Of a stretch of 64,000 nt of DNA, positions 1 through 10,607 are shown in pieces. The translations under genes were made by a program, and so were the position numbers. The stretch's first letter is position 1, and every line of letters begins with the position of its first letter. Origin of the DNA: Lolium rigidum (taxonomy: Eukaryota; Streptophyta; Magnoliopsida; Poales; Poaceae); contig NC_061511.1 in NCBI RefSeq assembly GCF_022539505.1, positions 33,676,620 to 33,740,619 on the forward strand. The letters run 5' to 3'. Under the pieces are notes generated by a model, which searched no databases, had not been told where the DNA came from, and worked only from the letters and a program-made list of their open reading frames with translations.

Positions 1-1094
1 ACGGCGTCGCCTATAACATCGGCGGCGTTGTTATCTGTGTTCGTCCTGACGTCGAATACTTCGACGTCAAATTCCCCGATTACGTCCAAGGGTGGCGCAA
101 GAGATGGCTCTATGTACACGAAGAGAGCTCTGATTCAGTGGAGTACAACATTGCTCCCTTTGACGGAAAAACCAAGATTCTTCGCCGCCGATCCTGGGAC
201 GCTAAAGCTACCGAAGAAGAGAAAACGGCGACAGAGGCGCTGATGACTCGTATCCGTGAGCTCCAGAACACCCGTGGCAAGGAATTGTCGGGTATCCGGA
301 TCACAGCCTACTTCCTTAGGATTAGAGTGCAACCTCTGCAAGCTCGCAAAAATCCCCTTTGGATGTATGCTGGTGATGAAGATGTCGAGAGGATTTCCAA
401 GGACCTTCCTGTGAAGGACTTGGAGAAATTGATCCGAAGAATGTTAAAGCTTAGCAAGAAGGACACCATTCCGACTTCTTGCCGCGTTAAGCCATTTAGT
501 AGCACCAATCCCCTGCCCAAGGTAATTTTTTCATTTGGACTATTATATTGTCTTCTCAAGCTTTTGGTATCTGTCGACTATTATTTTGCTAATGCCTTTT
601 TGGCACAACTTTTTGTCAACACTCTCTGTTTTTCGCAGAACCACCCTGTGCTAGCTTCTCTTCCTCCTCTTCCTGAAGGCGGTGAAGTCGAAGAACGCAC
701 CGTTGTCGAGGATGACAACCAGGGCACTTCTCGCCCTGATAGTGAAGTTGCGGGTTCCCAAATATCCGCGGCTTCTCTTGAAAAAGAAGCTGATTCTGAG
801 GCCACTGCCTCGACACACTCTTCTCTCCCAGTTGCTTCTCCGAAGAACAAAAGGAAAAGGGACGAGGTTGTCGATTCCGGCACCTCCAAAGCCGGTGATG
901 TACGTGCCGAAGAACCTGCTCCTGATGTTGGAAAGAAAACTTTCAATCCTTACGAGGATGCCCTTGTCAGCTCGTAAGTTCCCTATTACTTTTTGTTACT
1001 TTGCTCTCGATGTTTTTTTGTCTATCTTGATTCTTATATTGTCACCATTTTGTTGCAGTGGTGACGAAGAAGAAGAGCAACATATTGCGGCTGC

Positions 1095-2694
1095 TGATGC
1101 GTGCAATTAACACACGTCCGTTGGGAACCCCAAGAGGAAGGTGTGATGCGTACAGTAGCAAGTTTTCCCTCAGAAAGAAACCAAGGTTTATCGAACCAGG
1201 AGGAGCCAAGAAGCACGTTGAAGGTTGATGGCGGCGAAATGTAGTGCGGCGCAACACCAGGGATTCCGGCGCCAACGTGGAACCTGCACAACACAATCAA
1301 AGTACTTTGCCCAAACGTAACAGTGAGGTTGTCAATCTCACCGGCTTGCTGTAAACAAAGGACTAAACGTATTGTGTGGAAGATGATGATTGTTTGCGAA
1401 GAACAGTAAAGAACAATTGCAGTAGATTGTATTTCAGATGTAAAGAATAGGACCGGGGTCCACAGTTCACTAGTGGTGTCTCTCCCATAAGATAAACAGA
1501 TGTTGGGTGAACAAATTACAGTTGTGCAATTGACAAATAAAGAAGGCATAACAATGCACATACATATATCATGATGAGTACTATGAGATTTAATCAGGGC
1601 ATTACGACAAAGTAGATAGACCGCTATCCAGCATGCATCTATGCCTAAAACGTCCACTTTCAGGTTATCATCCGAACCCCTTCCGGTATTAAGTTGTAAA
1701 CAACAGACAATTGCATTAAGTATGGTGCGTAATGTAATCAACACAAATATCCTTAGACAAAGCATCGATGTTTTATCCCTAGTGGCAACAAGACATCCAC
1801 AACCTTAGAACTTTCTGTCACTGTCCCGGATTTAATGGAGGCATGAACCCACTATCGAGCATAAATACTCCCTCTTGGAGTCACAAGTATCAACTTGGCC
1901 AGAGCCTCTACTAGCAACGGAGAGCATGCAAGAACATAAATAACATATATGATAGATTGATAATCAACTTGACATAGTATTCAATATTTATCGGATCCCA
2001 ACAAACACAACATGTAGCATTACAAATAGATGATCTTGATCATGATAGGCAGCTCACAAGATCTAACATGATAGCACAATGAGGAGAAGACGACCATCTA
2101 GCTACTGCTATGGACCCATAGTCCAGGGGTGAACTACTCACACATCGATCTGGAGGCGATGATGGCGATGAAGAGCCCTCCGGGAGATGATTCCCCTCTC
2201 CGACAGGGTGCCGGAGGCGATCTCCTGAATCCCCCGAGATGGGATTGGCGGCGGCTGCGTCTCTAGAAGGTTTTCCGTATCGTGGCTCTCGGTACTGGGG
2301 GTTTCGCGGCGAAGACTTTAAGTAGGCGAAGAGGTAGGTCAGGGGGCGCCACGAGGGGCCCACACGCTAGGGCCGCGCGGCCAGCACCTGGGCCGCGCCG
2401 CCCTGTTGTGTGGCCGCCTCATCGCCCCACTTCGTTTCCCTTTCGGTCTTCTGGAAGCTTCGTGGAAAAATAAGCCCCTGGGCATTGATTTCGTCCAATT
2501 CCGAGAATATTTCCTTACTAGGATTTCTGAAACCAAAAACAGCGAGAAAACAAGAATTGGCTCTTCGGCATATCGTCAATAGGTTAGTGCCGGAAAATGC
2601 ATAATAATGACATATAATGTGTATAAAACATGTGAGTATCATCATAAAAGTAGCATGGAACATAAGAAATTATAGATACGTTTGAGACGTATCA
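1095..2694 (-). repeat. 3' LTR of element B
   Basis: 1600 bp, bounded on the left by target duplication GCTGC and on the right by the polypurine tract. Nearly the same as 6204-7800 over its whole length, with scattered single-base and short indel differences. Long open frames inside it are non-coding LTR sequence shared by both copies. Confidence 0.92.
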
Positions 2695-2733
2695 AGCATC
2701 CCCAAGCTTAGTTCCTACTCGCCCTCGAGTAGG
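2695..2733 (-). other. Polypurine tract of B with adjacent hairpin
   Basis: Directly inside the 3' LTR the minus strand reads AAGCTTGGGGATGCT, the expected plus-strand primer site. Next to it is an 8-bp perfect stem, CCTACTCG (2714-2721) with CGAGTAGG (2726-2733), loop CCCT. The matching site in element E (45702-45720) keeps the stem with different bases. Confidence 0.75.
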
Positions 2734-5305
2734 TAAACGATAACAAAGATAATTTCTGAAGTGACATGCTATCATAATCTTGATCATACTATTGTAAAGC
2801 ACATGAGATGAATGCAGCGATTCGAAGCAATGATGAAGATAATGAGTAAACAACTGAATCATATAGCAAAGAATTTTCATGAATAGTACTTTCAAGACAA
2901 GCATCAATAAGACTTGCATAAGAGTTAACTCATAAGCAATAAATTCTTAGTAGAAAGCTTTGAAACAACACAAAGGAAGATATAAGTTTCAGCGGTTGCT
3001 TTCAACTTGAACATGTATATCTCATGGATAATTGTCAACACAAAGTAATATAACAAATGCAATAGGTAAACATGTAAGAATCAATGCACACAGTTTACAC
3101 AAGTGTTTGCTTCTAAGATAGAAAGAAGTAGGTAAACTGACTCAACAATAAGTAGAAGAAAGGCCCTTCGCAGAGGGAAGCATGGATTACTATTTTTGTG
3201 CTAGAGCTTTTCATTTTGAAAACAAAGAAACAATTTTGTCAACGGTAGTAATAAATCATATGTGTTATGTATAAGATATCATATAAGTTGCAAGCCTCAT
3301 GCATAGAATACTAATAGTGCTCGCACCTTGTCCTAATTAGGTTGGATTAACACGGATTATCATTGCATAACATATGTTTCAACCAAGTGTCACAAAGGGG
3401 TACCTCTATGCCGCCTGTACAAGGGTCTAAGGAGAAGGTTCGCATTGGATTTCTCGCTTTTGATCATTCTCAACTTAGACACCCATACCGTGACAACATA
3501 GACAACAGATAATGGACTCCTCTTTTAATGCTTAAGCATTCAACAGCAGGTAATATTCTCATAAGAGATTGAGGTTTTGTGTCCAAACTGAAACTTCCAC
3601 CATGATTCATGGCTTTAGTTAGCGGCCCAATGTTCTTCTCTAACAATATGCATACTCAAAACATTTGATCATGAAAATCGCCCTTACTTCAGACAAGACG
3701 AACATGCATAGCAACTCACATGATATTCAACAAAGGTAAAAGTTGATGGCGTCCCCGAAACATGGTTACCGCTCAACAAGCAACTTATTAAGAAATAAGA
3801 TACATAAGTACATATTCTTCACCACAATAGTTTTTAAGGCTATTTTCCCATGAGCTATGTATTGTAAAGGCAAAGAATAGAAGTTTAAAGGTAGCACTCA
3901 AGTAATGTACTTTGGAATGGCGGAGAAATACCATGTGGTAGGTAGGTATGGTGGACACAAATGGCATAGTTTTTGGCTCAAGGATTTGGATGCACGAGAA
4001 GAATCCCTCTCAATACAAGGCTAGGCTAGCAAGGTTGTTTGAAGCAAACTCAAGTATAAAATGGTACAGACAAGACTCACATATGAACATATTGTAAGTA
4101 TTATAAGACTTTACATCGTCTCCTTGTTGTTCAAACACCTCAACCGAGAAAATATCTAGACTTAGAGAGACCAATCATGCAAACCAAATTTTAACAAGCT
4201 CTATGTAGTTATTCATTAATAGGTGCAAAGTACATGATGCAAGAGCTTAAACATGATCTATATGAGCAGAACAATTGCCAAGTATCAAATTATTCAAGAC
4301 ATTATACCATTTACCACATGTGGCATTTTCCGTTTCCAACCATATATCAATGAACGAGGTAGTTCAACCTTCGCAATGAACATTAAGAATAAAGCTAAGA
4401 ACACATGTGTTCATACGAAACAGCGGAGCGTGTCTCTCTCCCACACAAAGAATGCTAGGATCCGACTTTATTCAAACAAAAACAAAAACAAAAACAAACA
4501 GACGCTCCAAGCAAAGCGCATAAGATGTGACTGAATAAAAATATAATTTCACTAGAGGTGACCTGATAAGTTGTCGATGAAGAAGGGGATGCCTTGGGCA
4601 TCCCCAAGCTTAGATGCTTGAGTCTTCTTAAAATATGCAGGGATGAACCACGGGGGCATCCCCAAGCTTAGACTTTTCACTCTTCTTGATCATAGTATAT
4701 CATCCTCCTCTCTTGACCCTTGAAAACTTCCTCCACACCAAACTCAAAACAAACTCATTAGAGGGTTAGTGCATAATTGAAAATTAATATATTCAGAGGT
4801 GGCATAATCATTCTTAACACTTCTGGACATTGCACAAAGCTACTGAAAGTTAATGGAACAAAGAAATCCATCAAACATAGCAAAACAGGCAATGCGAAAT
4901 AAAAGGCAGAATCTGTCAAAACAGAACAGTCCGTAAAGACGAATTTTCCAGGGGCAATTAACTTGCTCAGATGAAAATGCTCAAATTGAATGAAAGTTGC
5001 GTACATATCTGAGGATCACTCACGTAAATTGGCAAATTTTTCTGAGTTACCTACAGAGAACCATGCCCAAATTCGTGACAGCAAGAAATCTGTTTCTGCG
5101 CAGTAATCCAAATCTAGTATTGACTTTACTATCAAAGACTTTACTTGGCACAACAATGCAATAAAATAAAGATAAGAAGAGGTTGCTACAGTAGTAACAA
5201 CTTCCAAGACTCAAATATAAAACAAAGGTACTGTAGTAAAATCATGAGTTGTCTCCCATAAGCGCTTTTCTTTAACGCCTTTCAGCTAGGCGCAAAAAGT
5301 GTAAA
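2734..5305. other. Interior of element B, non-coding, AT-rich
   Basis: No credible ORF in either strand. The stretch is collinear with 45723-48272 of element E. Two further copies of the PPT-like motif GGCATCCCCAAGCTTAG lie at 4597-4613 and 4655-4671. The first is the right arm of a perfect inverted repeat, GGGGATGCC (4585-4593) and GGCATCCCC (4597-4605) around TTG. Confidence 0.8.
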
Positions 5306-5950
5306 TCAAGTATTATCAAGAGATGAAGCATTAACAGAGGGGTTTGGAGTTTTCTCAACTATGCATTGTATTTTATCTATGTAAGTTTCAGAGGCTCCTT
5401 TTTCATTACTCTTAGGCTTGCTATTCTCATCAAACAAATTTGCAGGAACAATCCAATCATAATTCTTTTCTAGTGCCTCGAACATTCCTACGAGCTTGCA
5501 AGGTATTGATGTCTTAATATCCCCTCCATCATTAACATTATTAGTGTACTTTACTCTATCAATGTCCATCTTTTAAAGGGTACTAGCAAAGTTGGTGTAA
5601 GAACCAAGCATCTTATATTTAATAAAGACTTTTCTAGCCTCTCTTGCTACACCACCAAATTCTTTAAGAAGGGTTTCTAAGACAAAATCTTTCTTTTCTC
5701 CTTCCTCCATATCAGAGAGTGTAAGAAACATATGCTGAATTATAGGATTGAGATTAACAAATTTAGTCTCCAACATGTGTACTAAAGAGGCAGCAGCAAT
5801 TTCGTAAGTAGAAGCAAGTTCTACCAAGTGTCTATCTTCAAAATCTTCAGCTATACTAACATGAGTGAAAAAATCTTCTATATTATCTCTTCCAATTATA
5901 GACCCTCAGCCTACCAGTATGTCTTTTAGAGTGTACATAGGAGGAAACAT
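5306..5950 (-). pseudogene. Small ORF of element B, unknown protein in gag position, broken by two stops
   Basis: About 214 codons starting at ATG 5950, roughly 225 bp inside the PBS, so it holds the place where gag normally sits. I do not recognise a Pfam-type domain. There is no CCHC knuckle and no protease or RT motif. The middle has a conserved block ETKFVNLNPIIQHMFLTL followed by a charged E/K-rich helix, and the end is rich in D, N and P. The frame is broken by TGA after residue 15 (near 5905) and by TAA at 5573-5575; element E has sense codons at both places. The copy at 48273-48918 shares most residues, so the protein was under constraint at some time. It could be a divergent gag-like packaging protein; that is inference only. 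Confidence 0.6.
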
Positions 5951-6174
5951 GATGAAATAAACAAAAGGAAAATAAAGTAAATGCAAGTAACTAATTTTTT
6001 TTTGTGTTTTTAATATGGAGAACGCAAACAAGATAGTAAATAAAGTAAAGCTAGCAACTAATTTTTTTGTGTTTTGTTTTAGTGCATCAAACAAAGTAGT
6101 AAATAAAATAAAGCAAGACAAAAACAAAGTAAAGAGATTGGAAGTGGAGACTCCCCTTGCAGCGTGTCTTGATC

Positions 6175-6192
6175 TCCCCGGCAACGGTGCCA
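6175..6192 (-). other. Primer binding site of element B (tRNA-Asp type)
   Basis: The minus strand reads TGGCACCGTTGCCGGGGA. This differs at one base from the complement of the 3' end of plant tRNA-Asp as I recall it. It lies 11 nt inside the 5' LTR edge at 6204. Confidence 0.8.
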
Positions 6193-6203
6193 GAAAAAGT
6201 GCT

Positions 6204-7800
6204 TGATGCGTGCAGTTAACACACGTCCGTTGGGAACCCCAAGAGGAAGGTGTGATGCGTACAGTAGCAAGTTTTCCCTAGAAAGAAACCAAGGTTTATC
6301 GAACCAGGAGGAGCCAAGAAGCACGTTGAAGGTTGATGGCGGCGAAATGTAGTGCGGTGCAACACCAGGGATTCCGGCGCCAACGTGGAACCTGCACAAC
6401 ACAATCAAAGTACTTTGCCCCAACGTAACAGTGAGGTTGTCAATCTCACCGGCTTGTTGTAAACAAAGTATTAAACGTATTGTGTGGAAGATGATGATTG
6501 TTTGCGAAGAACAGTAAAGAACAATTGCAGTAGATTGTATTTCAGATGTAAAGAATAGGACCGGGGTCCACAGTTCACTAGTGGTGTCTCTCCCATAAGA
6601 TAAACAGATGTTGGGTGAACAAACTACGGTTGGGCAATTGACAAATAAAGAAGGCATAACAATGCACATACATATATCATGATGAGTACTATGAGATTTA
6701 ATCAGGGCATTACGACAAAGTACATAGACCGCTATCCAGCATGCATCTATGCCTAAAAAGTCCACTTTCTGGTTATCATCCGAACCCCTTCCGGTATTAA
6801 GTTGTAAACAACAGAAAATTGCATTAAGTATGGTGCGTAATGTAATCAACACAAATATCCTTAGACAAAGCATCGATGTTTTATCCCTAGTGGCAACAGC
6901 ACATCCACAACCTTAGAACTTTCTGTCACTGTCCCAGATTTAATGGAGGCATGAACCCACTATCGAGCATAAATACTCCCTCTTGGAGTCACAAGTATCA
7001 ACTTGGCCAGAGCCTCTACTAGCAACGGAGAGCATGCAAGAACATAAATAACATATATGATAGATTGATAATCAACTTGACATAGTATTCAATATTCATC
7101 GGATCCCAACAAACACAACATGTAGCATTACAAATAGATGATCTTGATCATGATAGGCAGCTCACAAGATCTAACATGATAGAACAATGAGGAGAAGACG
7201 ACCATCTAGCTACTGCATGGACCCATAGTCCAGGGGGGAACTACTCACACATCGATCCGGAGGCGATCATGGCGATGAAGAGCCCTCCGGGAGATGATTC
7301 CCCTCTCCGGCAGGGTGCCGGAGGCGATCTCCTGAATCCCCCGAGATGGGATTGGCGGCGGCTGCGTCTCTGGAAGGTTTTCCGTATCGTGGCTCTCGGT
7401 ACTGGGGGTTTCGCGATGAAGACTTTAAGTAGGTGAAGAGGTAGGTCAGGGGGCGCCACGAGGGGCCCACACGCTAGGGCCGCGCGGCCAGCACCTGGGC
7501 CGCGCCGCCCTGTTGTGTGGCCGCCTCGTCGCCCCACTTCGTTTCCCTTTTGATCTTCTGGAAGCTTCGTGGAAAAATAAGCCCCTGGGCGTTGATTTCG
7601 TCCAATTTCGAGAATATTTCCTTACTAGGATTTCTGAAACCAAAAACAGCAGAAACCAGCAACTGGCTCTTCGGCATCTCGTCAATAGGTTAGTGCCGGA
7701 AAATGCATAATAATGACATATAATGTGTATAAAACATGTGAGTATCATCATAAAAGTAGCATGGAACATAAGAAATTATAGATAAGTTTGAGACGTATCA
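6204..7800 (-). repeat. 5' LTR of element B
   Basis: 1597 bp, followed by the target duplication GCTGC (7801-7805), after which the exon of element A's antisense gene resumes. Pairs with 1095-2694. Confidence 0.92.
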
Positions 7801-10118
7801 GCTGCTCGAACGAGTACGTCGCGTACTTTAGTTGTATCTGAAGCTCAACCTGATGGAGATGAAACTTCGCCTCCTCAGCAAAATATTGATCATTCAACTC
7901 CACCTGCAAGCCCCCGTGCCCCTTCGCCAAAGAGGGCAAGGGTCGAGCCATCCAAGGAACCTATCTTGTTCCCTGGTAGCTCATCGACACCTTCCTTGGA
8001 TGACGTAAGTGTTTCACTCTCTTCTCTTTTTGTTTATGTTCCGAGCCTTTCAGTACTTTCATCTCTCCTTTGTTTCTTGCGATATGTTGTCGAATCTAGA
8101 CTGGCTATATTGAATTCTCTTTTTCTTTTGGTCCTCTCTTCAGCCTTTAATGAAGGAATTTATCCGTCTCGGTACCCAATTCGTCGGGTATCGTGACCAT
8201 ACCAAAAAGATGGAAGGTACTATTTTATCCGCCTCCTTTGTTGCATGTACTCCATTATTCTTGTCATAATATTTGACTGTCGTTTATTTGCCAGGAGATC
8301 TTGCGGAATCCAATAAGCGTGCTGACGCTCTTGCTACCAAGTTAAAGCAGAGCGAAAAGGCCCGCAAGAAAGCTGAAGCAGATGCTGCCGCTGTTGAAGA
8401 TCTTCGAAAAAGACTTCATGTCGCGGAAACTTCTTTGAGCGAGAATATAGCTCATCACTCTGCTCGAGAAACAGAAATCCTCACTCGCTTGGAGTCACAG
8501 AGTCGACGTTTTGTTAGTAAGTGCTCGAATCCTTGTGCATTTCCTCGGGTTACTTTACATTTTCCGAGCATTCTTTATTTACAAGCTACCCTTTGCTTGT
8601 TTTCAGGGAGAACTCATCAAGAATACAAAGTGGATGGTCTTGAAGGCGACGAGCTTCTCGATGCGCTGACCCTTCTTGAAATCCATGGGGATGAAGCACG
8701 CGAAGGCCTTGCTGACGCTGAGGCGGGTCTGTCGAAGCTTTTCCCCTACTTCTTCCCAAAGAAAGAGGAGCCCAACAGTTTTGTTGCTCTTGCCAAAGGC
8801 TTCAACGTGCCGGAAGATCTTGGGCTCAAACTTCGCCAAGAGGGCCTGAAGATTGGCGTTGAGGGCACCATCGCGCTGATTGCTAATAGCCAGCAAAACG
8901 TCGATTGGACCAAAGTTGGCGACATAGGGGAGATGGAAACGAAGAAATGGCAATCTCTAATTAGAGCAGCCAAGCCTCCCTCAAAACCAATCCTTTCCTT
9001 CCTTGGTGTTAAACCAACTCCTGCTCCAAGCGCATCCAAGCCGGAGGTCAAGTAGACCACCCTTTGGCGAAGATGTTGTTGCCAAAGTATCTTTGGCGAC
9101 GCCTACCCCACTAGTTTGTTAGGGCTTTCTCCATTGTAATGTCTTGTAAATATTCTGAAAATTAATGGAATTCTATCTTGCTTGATGATTGATGTCGAAT
9201 CTTTTATTTCCAGTTGATTTTTGACAACTATACTGCAACTCCTCGTCCTTCCGATGTTTTACCTGCATCATCCCGTTTGAAGAAGGCACCTGTTGCTGTC
9301 GAACGTATTGGAGATTCATCAAGTAAAAATTCGGCAGAAGACTTGGAAGAACTTCGCCAACAACTCCAGTCTGCCAAGGAAGCCGCCGTTTCTGAAGCTG
9401 AAAAAGCGACCACTCGAGAAAATTTTATGCTTGATTTGATGAATGAAGCCAGTGTGGATATGTCAGGTATGCTTTTGCAAACCAAAACTCCTTCTATTTT
9501 CCCGCTGTTTCTTTTTTGAAATTCTTGTGCTGTCGCCAAATAGGTTCCTTTCTCGACGCTGCTGCTGAAGATGAAAGGGTAAACACCAGGACAAATCTCC
9601 TCGTTAACCTTTCTCTTGACCATGGTTCTCTTTTCTGGGCCACTCCAGAACGTACCCGACAGATTGTCAGGTTTCAAGACCGCGCATGTCAGGTTCGCGA
9701 GTTCCTTGATTTCTGCACCAGGACCTTGTCCCTGGTTTACAAGAAAATGTTTCCTCGGAACGAGACACCCGCCACTCTTCTTGGTCCGATGGAAAAATTT
9801 CGGGATGCTCCTCGTATCCATAACTTTGTGCGAGCTCAATTGTCTGCCGGGGCAAGATTCGCAATGATTATGATACAGATCTGCTACCGAAAATTAGACC
9901 TGACGACGATTGTCTCCAAGTGCCTGACCAAGCAGTCGAAACGAAAAAGGAAGATCGACAAAATCAATGATATTGTAACTCCTGTAGCCGAGGAAATGAT
10001 GGACGAGCTTCTTAGGATGGACTATGAATTCTTTGTCAAAGGGAGCTATGCTGAACACACGACAACTGTTGCAAATAACAAAGGTCTATCCATAGATAGT
10101 ATATTAGGCAGGAATTGA

Positions 10119-10607
10119 TATTTTTTCTTGTAGCTTGTCGAGCCTTCTCAGGAATTGCATCTTGTATGTTGTAAACATATTCTATATTGTAAAGCCAGCA
10201 AATTTGTTTATTTTTCTTCATCAAGCCCCCGAGTGACTCGGTGGTGGATTTCTTTATTGTATATGCGAGGTTTTAAACCAAAGCCACTAAATTATATCGA
10301 ACATACTATATTTGCGGGTACGAGCCCCCGAGTGTTTTTTTGCTGATTGCTATTTTGTCTCTTCGTTTATTTTGCGAGGTGTTTTCCACCAAAGTGAAAT
10401 ATTTGTCAGTAATATATATTGTAATCGATCCTGTCGAAAAAAGATGTATATCTCGACTATATTTATTATAATGCAGCACCGCGAGCCCGCCTCATTAAAA
10501 ACCTTTTCCGGCCCCACTCGGTGCCCCGAAAAAGGAAAAGAGTGCGTCTCAAAACTCGCGGGCGTTTCAGTACATTGTATTTTTACAAGGAGGACTATAT
10601 TTCGATT
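10119..10607. other. Region between the antisense gene and pol of element A, with a conserved hairpin
   Basis: The two convergent genes end here (10118 plus, 10608 minus). PPT-like tracts, GCCCCCGAG on the plus strand, occur near 10226 and 10325. At 10502-10535 an inverted repeat with 10-bp arms (CCTTTTCCGG and CCGAAAAAGG, one wobble pair) is conserved in element F at 62102-62133. No ORF is supported. Confidence 0.7.

Larger units (their letters stand above)
1095..7800 (-). mobile_element. Element B: complete pol-less LTR retrotransposon (Sabrina-like), inserted in the antisense gene of A
   Basis: Two LTRs of about 1.6 kb (1095-2694 and 6204-7800) flank a 3.5-kb interior, with the 5-bp target duplication GCTGC at 1090-1094 and 7801-7805. 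LTR ends are TGATGCGTGC and CGTATCA on the plus strand. A PBS for tRNA-Asp at 6175-6192 sets the minus orientation. The interior has no RT, RNase H, integrase or protease, only one small broken ORF next to the PBS. It is therefore non-autonomous. The LTR resembles the Triticeae Sabrina group from memory; this was not searched. Confidence 0.9.
1..10118 (+). pseudogene. Spliced antisense gene of element A (Transposase_28-type protein), 5' end missing and split by element B
   Basis: Gene on the strand opposite gag-pol. I place exons at <1-521, 639-973, 1059-1094 joined to 7806-8004, 8144-8216, 8295-8516, 8607-9046, 9214-9466 and 9544-10118. Every intron has GT...AG ends and every phase fits. Removing element B and one GCTGC copy gives about 883 codons without a stop. 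The first exon matches the plant 'putative gypsy type transposon' region (recalled as Transposase_28), with the segment GGVVICVRPDVEYFDVKF. Exons 2-3 are acidic, Ser/Pro-rich and carry basic KRKR and PKRAR patches that could act as nuclear signals. Exon 5 is a heptad-like coiled coil rich in A, E, K and L. The last exons are conserved in element F. Function is unknown. A stop at 9053-9055 could end a shorter form if the intron at 9047-9213 is retained. The start codon lies outside the window. Confidence 0.75.

Noticed and set aside
1034..1765. Minus-strand ORF of about 243 codons, also at 6079-6873
   Set aside because: It lies across the LTR end of element B and host or internal sequence, has no domain, and is present twice only because LTRs are duplicated.
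6175..6192. Match to the tRNA-Asp 3' end, as if a tRNA gene
   Set aside because: Only 18 nt match, at the primer-binding position of an LTR element; no cloverleaf around it.
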